In this document: positions 14,427 to 22,200 of the stretch, in pieces
Numbering within the stretch: the stretch's first letter is position 1
How the letters are laid out: each line of letters starts with the position of its first letter
Notes under the pieces: generated by a model
Database searches by the model: none
What the model was told of the DNA's origin: nothing
The model's input: the letters and a program-made list of their open reading frames with translations, nothing else
Program-made: the position numbers and the translations under genes
Source of the DNA: Nitrososphaerota archaeon
GTDB taxonomy: Archaea > Thermoproteota > Nitrososphaeria > Nitrososphaerales > Nitrosopumilaceae
Direction of reading: 5' to 3'
Assembly: GCA_016126025.1 (NCBI GenBank)
Contig: JAEFDA010000034.1
Location: forward strand, 1-22,864
DNA length: 22,864 nt

Positions 14427-14732
14427 CGGCGGCTCGGTCAAATGCCTTCTCATCATTCCATCAGGCATAACTCTGATTCCTCACGGCAGCCGCGCATGGT
14501 ACGGCGCTTGTGGATTTAAGGCAATCGAACCGCCCAGCGACAACACGACGCCGCCCATCCGACCGCGCCCAGATAGTACGGATCTGGCGCCCCTTGGGAC
14601 GTCCCACCCCGGCTTTGGAGACGCTGCAGGGTCCCTAGGTCTGCCCATCCACCCCCCGGCGGCCATCCGGCCACATCCCGGTCTGCCGCAGGAACCACAC
14701 CGACGAGACGAGAACAAAATACTTGACCAGAG
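14427..14732. other. 306-nt spacer with several stem-forming sequences
   Basis: No supported reading frame. It contains GATTTAAG (14513-14520), a TATA-like site pointing right, a hairpin with arms GCGCCCAGAT (14565-14574) and ATCTGGCGC (14582-14590) carrying one bulged C and a 7-nt loop, and a perfect 10-bp palindrome GGGACGTCCC (14596-14605). The C/G-rich tail to about 14700 can form further pairs. I looked for signatures of 5S rRNA, RNase P RNA and SRP RNA and did not find them. A structured RNA of unknown type is possible. Confidence 0.3.
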
Positions 14733-14806
14733 TGGGCCCGGTGGGCTTCGATCCCGCGGCTCACCGATTATGAGTCGGTTACTCTACCAAGCTGAGTTAC
14801 GGGCCC
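14733..14806 (-). tRNA. tRNA with CAT anticodon (elongator Met or Ile2)
   Basis: A 74-nt cloverleaf on the minus strand: acceptor GGGCCCG/CGGGCCC, D arm ACTC/GAGT, anticodon stem ACCGA/TCGGT with loop CTCATAA, variable GAGCC, discriminator A, no encoded CCA, no intron. The anticodon stem lacks the three G-C pairs of an initiator. The GGGCCC acceptor with A73 resembles archaeal isoleucine tRNAs, so it may be tRNA-Ile2, in which the C34 would be modified to agmatidine to read ATA; elongator Met is the alternative. Oddities: the T loop is ATCGAAG (A at position 54 instead of T) and the T stem has a C-A mismatch (50-64). Its promoter overlaps the end of the CADD-like gene. Confidence 0.92.
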
Positions 14807-14828
14807 CAAAACAACCGCCCGATATTGG

Positions 14829-14836
14829 GTATTAAT
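14829..14836 (-). promoter_or_regulatory. TATA box of the CAT tRNA
   Basis: Reads ATTAATAC on the minus strand, centred about 26 nt before the tRNA 5' end. It contains the TAA stop of the upstream CADD-like gene (14832-14834). Confidence 0.5.
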
Positions 14837-15467
14837 TGTTGTCGCAGTACGCCTCGTAGCAGGCATCCAGTATAAGGTTCTGGGCTAGGACTGACTCTTG
14901 CGCCACCCGCACCAGCTCCTCATCGTCGGACCCGGGCACCTCCAGTATGCGGCGCCAGTCCCCGGCGTGGCGTACGTCCGCTTCCATATGCTGCACAAAG
15001 TATTCGGTGTGCTCGTCCATCCCGTAAAACTCCCGGAGCCCTTCCAGCTTTGTGCGACTTATCTCCGGTATCTCCTTTTCCAGCGAGTACATGGCCGCCG
15101 CCCCCGCACGGTACCCGTCCATCAGGCCGTGCAGCGATGAGACGGCGGATCTGGTCTTCTCCAGACCCTCGTATGTGGCCAGATCCCCGCGCGGTACGCC
15201 CAAGCCGGCCGCAAAGTCCTCCCAGAGGGGTATATGCTCGTACTCCTCACGCATATTGGACTCCAGCTCGTCGGACCGCGGCGCAACCGACAGTATGCTC
15301 TCCATGTAGAGTGGCACGGCCTTTACCAGCTGGTAGTACTCCTTGGAGTAGCCGGCCAGCATGGGACGGGTCAGTCTACCCTCGGACCACATCCTGTAGA
15401 ACGGATGCTTCAGCAGGCTACCCGTCTCTATGATGTCATCGATGCGTTGTATCAGGTTCATGGACAT
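14832..15467 (-). CDS. Heme-oxygenase-fold di-metal oxygenase, CADD/TenA/PqqC superfamily
   Basis: A 211-aa all-helical protein. The ligand pattern fits the heme-oxygenase-like di-metal oxidases: E74 and H78 in REEYEHIPLW, E130 in YSLEKEIPEIS, and H160, D164, H167 in HMEADVRH. The H-x3-D-x2-H spacing and the YxxE-x-xIPEI block closely resemble chlamydial CADD, a self-sacrificing enzyme that makes p-aminobenzoate from one of its own Tyr residues. Y24 in HPFYRMWSEG and K140 (ten residues after E130) fall where CADD has its sacrificed Tyr and essential Lys. A role in p-aminobenzoate supply for folate or methanopterin-type cofactors is therefore plausible; a TenA-like thiamin salvage role is less likely. 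The first ATG is used; the ATG at 15461 fits a TATA-like site near 15487 equally well or better. Confidence 0.82.
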   Translation of the reverse strand: MSMNLIQRIDDIIETGSLLKHPFYRMWSEGRLTRPMLAGYSKEYYQLVKAVPLYMESILSVAPRSDELESNMREEYEHIPLWEDFAAGLGVPRGDLATYEGLEKTRSAVSSLHGLMDGYRAGAAAMYSLEKEIPEISRTKLEGLREFYGMDEHTEYFVQHMEADVRHAGDWRRILEVPGSDDEELVRVAQESVLAQNLILDACYEAYCDNN

Positions 15468-15563
15468 CCCATCCCCAGACCATACAAAAATCTTTGCAGG
15501 TGGCGCACCTTCGGGTTCGCTTGGCGTTCCCGCCCGGTGGCGGTGGTGCGACGATGATCCGTG

Positions 15564-15677
15564 CTTATATGAGAGGCGGACTCAAGATGTACGGATGGTT
15601 CTTCCGCACGGCCCCGGCTCCCGGCAGGAACACCCTGGGCGGTAGTGCGGGTCCCCCACTGCCGGGTCGCCGGCGCC
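15564..15677 (+). other. TATA box followed by a hairpin: possible small RNA
   Basis: CTTATAT at 15564-15570 is a good rightward TATA box between two minus-strand genes. About 28 nt later lies an ATG opening only 16 codons. Further on, CGGTAGTG (15640-15647) and CACTGCCG (15657-15664) form an 8-bp stem with one G-T pair and a 9-nt loop. The transcript would run into the 3' end of the kinase gene from the opposite side, so it could be a short non-coding or antisense RNA. No RNA family is recognised. Confidence 0.25.
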
Positions 15678-16391
15678 CTACCGGTCCTGCTCCAAGTACT
15701 GGCTTATGCGATCCTCAAGTATGCGGCTCACCTCCTCGTATGGTAGGTTGCCGTCTATGGCTATGAGTCCGTACTTTTTCTTGATGGCCTCAAACTCCCG
15801 CGCCATCTTTCGCTGGTACATGATAAACGACTCGAACATGTCGTCGGAGAGCCCCATGTCTGAGCCGGACTCGTAGTAGTCCAGCTGCTGGTGCTTCTCA
15901 AAGACGCGATGTACCAGCTTGAAGGGGTCCACGCCCAGATAGAACACCAGATCCGGCACCAAGGCAAAGCTGTACAGATTCGAGGACCACATGCGGCGGA
16001 TCCCCCGCACCGTATTGCGGGCCATCAGGGTGTAGATGTACCGGTCGGCCAGCACCACATACCCGGACTGTAGAGCCGGGATTATCTTGTGCTCCAGCTG
16101 GTCGGCAAAGTCGGCCGCATAGAAGAGGGCGATGGTCCTCTTGCCCAGTGTGACGTTTCGCTTGGCCTCTAGTATACCGGTTCCTATGAGTGCCGAGCGC
16201 TTCAGGCCCGTATTCAGTACTGCAAACCCGTCGGCCTCCAGTCTCGTGGTGAGCTGCTCTATCTGGGTGCTGCGCCCCGAGGCGTCCGGGCCCTCTATCA
16301 CGATGAGCCGGCCGGTGATCTTTGAATCGCGCAGGTAGGGCATTCCACCGCTCCGGCCGTACCACCTAGGAACACGGGGCGTCTGCGGCAC
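15678..16391 (-). CDS. Thymidylate-kinase-like protein with Arg in the P-loop
   Basis: A 237-aa P-loop kinase-fold protein of the thymidylate kinase family. The nucleotide loop is EGPDASGRSTQ: R40 stands where the Walker A Lys is expected. The DR(Y) motif is present (LADRYIYT), but the family's AYQ is ARN. The C-terminal block YYESGSDMGLSDDMFES is shared with the neighbouring gene, so the two are paralogs. GTG at 16391 follows the stop of the upstream kinase with no gap and is preceded by GGAGGTG six bases away; an ATG at 16343 with GGAG upstream would remove 16 poorly conserved residues and is equally possible. Arg at the catalytic Lys suggests weak or lost kinase activity, or a regulatory partner role in a mixed dimer. 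Substrate unproven. Confidence 0.85.
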   Translation of the reverse strand: MPQTPRVPRWYGRSGGMPYLRDSKITGRLIVIEGPDASGRSTQIEQLTTRLEADGFAVLNTGLKRSALIGTGILEAKRNVTLGKRTIALFYAADFADQLEHKIIPALQSGYVVLADRYIYTLMARNTVRGIRRMWSSNLYSFALVPDLVFYLGVDPFKLVHRVFEKHQQLDYYESGSDMGLSDDMFESFIMYQRKMAREFEAIKKKYGLIAIDGNLPYEEVSRILEDRISQYLEQDR

Positions 16392-17066
16392 CTACTCCAC
16401 CTCCTCGCCGGGGACCCCGCCTGCCAGCTTCTCCTTTACAATATCCCTCATAATCTTCTGCTGCTCCTTTATGCCTAAGGTGGCGTCTATCACTGCAAAT
16501 CCCTCCCGTTCGCGCATCAGCTCATACTGGTGTATGATACGGCTCTGGAATATACGGTAGCTCTCGTAGATGTCCCTGCTCAGGTCCATGTCCATTCCCG
16601 CCTCGTAATACTTCAGCTTGGGCCTGCCAGCCAAGATGCGCTCCACTGACACATCGATGGGCACTCGGAAATAGAAAGCAATGTCCGGCTTCAGCGCAAA
16701 GTCGTACACTTTCCTGACCCACGCCGGGCTGCACCCTCGCGTCACGTCGCGGGAGTAGGCCGTGTAGATGTATCTGTCGGCCAGTACGAAGTAGCCTGCC
16801 CGGAGCAGGGGCATTATGTTGCGCTCGAAGCGGTCTGCAAAGTCGGTGGCGTGCAGCAGGCTGAAGGTGGTGGGGGTCAGGTTGGCCTTCTTCTTGCCCT
16901 TGGATGTTATCGACTTTACCAGATCCGACGAGTTCCATTCGGTCAGAAAGACGTCCATTCCATTGAAGCGGAGCCACTTCTCCAGCAACCGCAGCTGTGT
17001 GGACTTGCCTGAACCATCTATCCCCTCGACGACAATCAGCTTGCCGGGAATGCCGTACTGTTTCAT
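16392..17066 (-). CDS. tmk: Thymidylate kinase (dTMP kinase) family protein
   Basis: A 224-aa nucleotide monophosphate kinase, expected to make dTDP from dTMP in the cytoplasm. The P-loop is canonical (VEGIDGSGKSTQ, K21), with the helix QLRLLEKWLRF after it. DRY is present in LADRYIYTAYSRDVTRG, though the usual AYQ is replaced by YSRD. The later block YYEAGMDMDLSRDIYES is shared with the downstream paralog, showing an ancient tandem duplication. It leads a two-gene operon: its last codons (GEEVE) hold the GGAGGTG that serves the next gene. A TATA-like site about 42 nt before the ATG predicts a short leader of about 15 nt, unlike most genes here. Family is clear; substrate dTMP is likely rather than shown. 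Confidence 0.88.
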   Translation of the reverse strand: MKQYGIPGKLIVVEGIDGSGKSTQLRLLEKWLRFNGMDVFLTEWNSSDLVKSITSKGKKKANLTPTTFSLLHATDFADRFERNIMPLLRAGYFVLADRYIYTAYSRDVTRGCSPAWVRKVYDFALKPDIAFYFRVPIDVSVERILAGRPKLKYYEAGMDMDLSRDIYESYRIFQSRIIHQYELMREREGFAVIDATLGIKEQQKIMRDIVKEKLAGGVPGEEVE

Positions 17067-17287
17067 CCATCTGGTGGGCAGTGTTTGAGGTCTCTACGCC
17101 TGTCATAAAAATCATTAGATGTGGAGGTGTACGCGCTAGTATGTCTGGCCGCATGACCCCCAATCATATGGGGCCGAGGCGGTCATATCCGGAGCATTCC
17201 GGGACTACAACATGCTAGGCTACACTCTGTAGTACATCCCACCAGACAAGTTCCTAACGTCATGGGAGACGAAGCTTAAATGAGTGG
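17067..17287. other. Spacer upstream of the kinase operon
   Basis: Apart from the kinase promoter I see no gene. Short frames here have no promoter at the usual distance and no recognisable product. Confidence 0.4.
17105..17111 (-). promoter_or_regulatory. Probable TATA box of the kinase operon
   Basis: Reads TTTTTAT on the minus strand, centred about 42 nt before the ATG at 17066; the transcript would carry a leader of about 15 nt. Confidence 0.4.
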
Positions 17288-17816
17288 TTAGTGTCTAAAA
17301 TTGTGCCGAAAGCAGCCTCCTTTTCCGGGGTCCATGCCATGATGCATTTTGAGCTTTGACCGGTTTCTGGGGCCTGAGCTCCGCAGCTCAAGGTCGTAGC
17401 GTAGCTTGCCGCCGTCTGCCTCCATGTACTTTCCCACCTTATGCACTATACACTCGAACACCCCGGACCTTAGCAGTAAAGGGTGTGGAGATGGTTGTCG
17501 TCTTGTGTGCCCTATTCCAGCACATTCATCTGCATTCACGCCACGCGGTACCCATTATAGCGCATATCTCTGTTGTTTTGCGCGGCAACAGTCCTATTCA
17601 CGTGCTGCTCGATGGCATCAACATGTTCGTTGTCGCCCCGCACATCCGCTACCCCCGACTCGAGCGGGCCTCCAAGCACCCGCCCCGCCGGCGCCTTTAT
17701 GGTGACCTCCTGCCGATGACCTACTGCGCCCCGGCATGCTTGGCGGCCAGATCCTCGTACATGGCACACGGCGTCGCCTGCGCATCCCGCTCCGTTTGTG
17801 TCTTATTGTCTGCCAT
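17288..17816 (-). pseudogene. Decayed reading frame in three pieces, unknown family
   Basis: Three consecutive minus-strand segments look protein-like but lie in different frames: MADNKTQTERDAQATPCAM from 17816 (stop at about 17721), then EVTIKAPAGRVLGG with ESGVADVRGDNEHVDAIE (to 17536), then SGVFECIVHKVGKYMEAD and GGKLRYDLELRSS (to about 17340). Each ends in a stop or runs into another frame, as expected for a gene broken by several frameshifts. I recognise no family and cannot prove that the pieces belonged to one protein. The 39-bp repeat copy at 17296-17334 lies at its end. Confidence 0.3.
17296..17334 (-). repeat. 39-bp coding-like repeat, copy 1
   Basis: Read on the minus strand as W-T-P-E-K-E-A-A-F-G-T-I-L. 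It is identical to copy 2 (18056-18094) at 31 of 39 positions, and three of the eight differences are silent third-base changes (CCG/CCA, TTC/TTT, ACA/ACG). This pattern points to descent from a protein-coding ancestor. It is in the same orientation as copy 2, about 760 bp away. Confidence 0.6.
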
Positions 17817-17850
17817 GCCACGATCCCAAGAGCTGCAAGGATGATCTAAT

Positions 17851-18493
17851 ATGATATTCAATCATCTGTGTCCCGAACCTTCCACCCCCATGCCTGCCGT
17901 GGCGTCCCCCCTCCGCGCCGATGCCGGCCACCGCCGGGAGGTGGGCGCCGTTAGCCTAGTGTCCATCCGGGTTGTTCCCCATATGGGTTATTTGCTCTTA
18001 ATTTTAGCATTAATTATACGATCTTATTTATTAATTCAATTATGCACATTTTTTGTAAAATCGTGCAAAAACCGTTCTCCTTTTCTGGGGTCCACTTCAA
18101 ACAATATCCACGCTTGGGCCGGCCAGCGCGCGGAGCTACAAACAACAAACCGGATTAGAGGTGAAATGCTATCGTCCGCGTAACAGTTCAGGTCAAACCA
18201 TATCCGTGTCTGAGTTTGGGACCAGCGTGACCAAGATCAAGCGTCAAACTCGATTAGGCCTGAACCGCTACGCACAGGATGTCGTTTTCAAAGCCGCCAC
18301 CGACATATGCCGTGCGGAGGATCCGCTCTGCGCCCCGGTGTGGCGACCGGGGCGGCAGTCCCCAAATTCGTTCAGGCATCGCCGCATCAAACTGATGGAG
18401 TTCACACCGGGCAACACGAAATGCCTCGCTACCTCACCGGCTCCGTAGCTTATGTTGTAATTGCCGATCCGAGCTGCCCAAGGCCCCGCGCCG
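17851..18493. other. Low-coding stretch with an A+T-rich island
   Basis: No firm gene. Positions 17987-18060 are about 81% A+T (14 G/C in 74) in a GC-rich chromosome and include a T6 run. Copy 2 of the 39-bp repeat follows. A plus-strand frame 18161-18448 (95 aa, with SVSEFGTSVTKIKRQTRLG and LNRYAQDVVFKAATDICRA) looks partly protein-like but has no promoter at the expected distance and ends in an overlapping-frame muddle; it may be a remnant. Confidence 0.35.
18056..18094 (-). repeat. 39-bp coding-like repeat, copy 2
   Basis: Minus-strand reading W-T-P-E-K-E-N-G-F-C-T-I-L inside a short open stretch (GRPKRGYCLK before it, QKMCIIELINKIV after it, then stop). See copy 1 for the silent-change pattern. 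It borders the A+T-rich island. Confidence 0.6.
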
Positions 18494-18889
18494 TCACCCC
18501 TTGGCCAGATCTAGGAAAAAGGCCAGAATCTTGTCCAAGGCCTGTGGGTCTTGGAACGGCATGAACATCACGATGCCGCCAAGCACTACTGCCGTCATGG
18601 ACGCCACCGCGATGAACATTCTGAGCGACGCGTGGCGCATCCTCATCCGCTCGTACCGTAGCACCGCCTCCGCCTCCGGAGAGATTGCGGTTCCGCTCGT
18701 GCGATGCCAGACCATGATGGTAGTGAGCCCGCCACCTCCCCAGAGCGGCGCCAGGTGCCAGCACTCGAATTCAGGCAGGCCAGCGATTACCGGCGTTATC
18801 GTAATGGTGGCCAGCAGGAGCAGCCACTTCAGGCAGTTGCCGTCCGTCTTTTTATAACGCCTTCGGATTTTCCGTTTGCCCGAACTCAT
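18494..18889 (-). CDS. 131-aa two-helix membrane protein, unknown function
   Basis: The product starts with a very basic segment (SSGKRKIRRRYKKTDG), followed by a membrane helix (about 21-38, KWLLLLATITITPVIAGL), a loop with a Trp/Gly patch (WHLAPLWGGGG), a charged helix (EAEAVLRYERMRMRHASLR), a second membrane helix (about 89-110, MFIAVASMTAVVLGGIVMFM) and a short tail (DKILAFFLDLAKG). The charge pattern puts the N-terminus in the cytoplasm. No family is recognised. The ATG at 18889 has a TATA box 25 nt upstream, which supports it over the opposing plus-strand frame. It is the only intact gene in the low-coding 17.1-19.2 kb region. Confidence 0.7.
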   Translation of the reverse strand: MSSGKRKIRRRYKKTDGNCLKWLLLLATITITPVIAGLPEFECWHLAPLWGGGGLTTIMVWHRTSGTAISPEAEAVLRYERMRMRHASLRMFIAVASMTAVVLGGIVMFMPFQDPQALDKILAFFLDLAKG

Positions 18890-19247
18890 GCGGGAGTGGC
18901 GCCGCCCCGGTTTAAAAGGCGCATTGTGGGTGCAGTATGGCTACGATTGTGGAGCCGGAATAGTACGCGTTTAGGCTCAGCACGAATTCGCCAGGGTGCC
19001 CCCGGCAATGCGCCGCCGCAGCTCGCGGCACGTCGAGGTGCCACGCGGCCGCCACGTCCTGATGCACGTCCACAGCACGCCGCACTGCCACATGCCGCGC
19101 AGGCTGCATACCTACATGCGCACGTTGCGGTTGCCCGCCACAAGGCGCGTTAGGGATGGCGTGAGTGGGACTGCACGATTTCTAATAGATCATGTCTCGG
19201 TATTGTACGTATGGAATCAGGCATCTTCAGCGGTGCCGGCAACCACG
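18890..19247. other. 358-nt spacer without a supported gene
   Basis: Holds the promoter of the 131-aa gene (18911-18917). Several short overlapping frames exist on both strands; one on the minus strand ends with GEFVLSLNAYYSGSTIVAIL, which looks protein-like, but it has no promoter at the normal distance and the rest is Ala/Arg/His low-complexity. It may be further debris. Confidence 0.35.
18911..18917 (-). promoter_or_regulatory. TATA box of the 131-aa membrane protein gene
   Basis: Reads TTTTAAA on the minus strand, centred 25 nt before the ATG at 18889. Confidence 0.55.
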
Positions 19248-22200
19248 CTAGGGGCCGTACTCCAAGCCCGCATCAGGCTGGTACGTCGCGGCCACCTCCC
19301 AAGCGCCGTTGCGTACATGCCATATGTCATAGGCGTATTGGTCCAAGTCGCCGTTGGCGTTTAGCGCCAAACTGCCCAAGGTTCCCGGATACTGACTTGC
19401 TACCTGCGGCAAAACCGCGGCAACGGCCCCAGCGTCGTCGCTGCCGGCAGCCTCCACGGCGGCAGCCAGCAACGCTACCGCGTCGTATGTGGCATAAGTG
19501 TACGCGTCAGGGATAAAGTGCACGCTGGCCAGTCCCCCCACTACAAACGGATCAGGTGGCGGTTCTGCAAAGAGGGTTGCCTCATAGTCCACCGCCTCGG
19601 CGAACGCGGCCGAGGCCGGGTTCGTGGTTATAGCGTGCTGCTTTGCAACGCCCGAGGTACCGTACCATTTCACCGACCCCAGTACATGGTGTTCGGACGC
19701 GGAAGCCATTATGTCCGCGGACTCACCATACCCGACCAAGAGGACGGCCACATTCGACTCCCCTTGCTCCCCTGCCGCTTGGACGGCGCCTGCAATCTGG
19801 GCGGCCAAGGAACCGTAGTCCAACAGTCTAAGGTCGGCCAGCTCCGAATCATATGATATCTCTGTGGTGCTTCCTCCAAAGGCCTCCGTGATAGCTTGGT
19901 TGAGGGAGGAGCCGAACACGTCATCCCTGTATGCCATTACCAAGTGCCCGGTTGAGTGCTCCTCAAAGAGCGCGTTGAGCGCCTCTGCTTCCCTAGTGTC
20001 ATCCGGCACCAGCCTGAATATGCGATCTGGCAGGGCCAACCCCGTTCCGGTCGAGCAACAGCTAAGGGCGAGCATATCGTTTTCCTCCACATACTGACGC
20101 ACGACATCGAGGCTAGCGGTGTCGGGGGGACCCAGCAGCAGGTTTATGCCCCTCTCGTGCATGGACTTTACGACCCCCAGTGCCCTTTGGGTGTCGCCGG
20201 CGGTGTCTTGGGCCACCATTACAAGCCGCCAGTCCGCGTCTTGGAAGGCAAGCACCTCGTTGGTTACAATCTCGGCCAGCCAATAAACCGCGGTGCGCTG
20301 CGGCGAGGAACTTGCATGGATTCCCGACAACGGCGTCGGCACCCCCACAATCACCTCGCTTAGGAACTTTTCCCTGTCGGAGTCGTAAACCAGTATGTTC
20401 TGCCACCCGCCGTCCTTGATCTGCCAAATGTCGTAGTCGGCACCGGCCAGATCCCCGTTCTCATCTAGCCCATCTCCTGCGATGAAGTTTACAGTGTTGC
20501 TGATTGAAGGGCTTAGTATTGGCCACACCTCCGAGGCATCAAGTCCCACCGTTCTGCCCACGGTGAACCCAGCGGTCAACACGGCATCATATGTGACGTA
20601 CGAGTAGGGGTCCAGATGCTCTCCTGCATGCAATACTATTAGGTATTCGGCCGCGATCTGGGCGGCAATGCCGTCATTAATCAGCAGGATGGGACCCTTG
20701 AAGTCCACGCTCTCGGCAAAGGCGAGCGCCACATCGTTGGCAAGAATGGGCAGGCGGTTCGCATTGCCGGCGCTGCCATACCACTGCACCGAGCCCAGCG
20801 CAGGATGGAGCGAGGCCGCCTCCAGTATGCCAGCGGACTCATCGAATCCTATCATCATTACGGCGACGGCGCCGTCACCGTGTTCCCCCACCAAGGCCAA
20901 GACATCCTCTGCCACGTCGGCGGCAATTCTCTCGTAGTCCAGTATGCCCCTGTTGGCCAGCTCGGGACTGTATCCATTCTCCGTGTTTATGGTTCCGCCA
21001 AACTCAGACAACAGGCCCTCTACCAGAGTGTTGCCCCACAGATCCTGCCTGTATATGGCAACCACATGCTCCATGTCATCCCGCTCAAGCATATTCGACA
21101 ATACGGTCACCTCATGTATGCTGGGCGGGCTGACACGGTAAAGGCTATCGCCGGGTATCGACAGAGCATGGCTGGTGGAAAGGCTCAACAATATGATGTC
21201 GTTCTCGTCGGCATACTCCCTTACGGCGGCGGCGCCGGAGCTTGCCGAGGGGCCCACTACCATATTTACTCCCAGCCTGTCCAGCTTCTTTAGCTTCTCA
21301 AGGGTCACGTCGGGATCGGTTTGGGTGTCCTCGATGAGCAGGTCCACGTACCAGTCGTTACCGTAGCCATCGTTGAGCTCGTTTGTGACGGAGAGTGCAA
21401 CCCGCGCCGCGGTGAGACGCTGCTCGGCCGGCCCCCCCAGTGAACCGCTCAGTGGCAGGAGGGCGCCCACGGTATGGACGTCATGCAGCCTGTTGGTGGG
21501 CTCAAACAGGTACAAAAAGTCCCCCACTTCCCCATTGGTTGTACGGCCAACGATGGTAGTTACCGACGGGTTGTATACTGCCTCTTTCACCCAAGTTCCG
21601 TCTGCCATGCCATACAGCAGGTACGTGGCGGATTTCAACCCCCCGTTCGCGTCCAGCTCGGTGCTGTCGATTCCACTGCTGTATGATGCAGCGTACAGGG
21701 GCAGCGCCGTAGCGAGCACTCCCGAGTCAGGTATCGGCGGCGCCTGAATGGGCATGGGGCTCCACCGGCCAAAGAATGGCACAAAGTCCGCTGTCGGATT
21801 CGACAGGGAGTAGGCGGCAATCTGGACCGCGCTGTACGCGCTCCACGCCTCCTGGGTGTAGAGCAGGTTTACCATGAGACGGGGCTCGTGCAGTGTCCCA
21901 GACATGGGAACCGCATAACCCACACTCTCTGCAAAGTCCGCCGCAGCGCCGTCCAAGCTCGGCAGGCCCGACTCGGAGCTTGTCCCGAACCAGGCGACGT
22001 CAGCCAAGGCGGATCCGGCCGCCATCAGGTCCCCGGTAGCATCCGGCTCCAAGACTAGGACGGCGGCCTTGCCGTTGGCCGACTCGACCTTGGCCGACAG
22101 GGCAGAGACCACCGGAGAATAGTCTAGTGTGCGAGGCGATACCAGCACCCCCGAATCCATCACGCCGTCAAACTGAGCCGCTATGCTTGCCCTCATGCTG

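Noticed and set aside
14481..14764. Minus-strand frames in the spacer beside the CAT tRNA
   Set aside because: Gly/Arg/Pro-rich composition typical of GC-rich non-coding DNA; one of them overlaps the tRNA itself.
18501..18857. 118-codon plus-strand frame opposite the 131-aa membrane protein
   Set aside because: The minus strand has a basic start, two clear membrane helices and a TATA box at the right distance; the plus frame has none.
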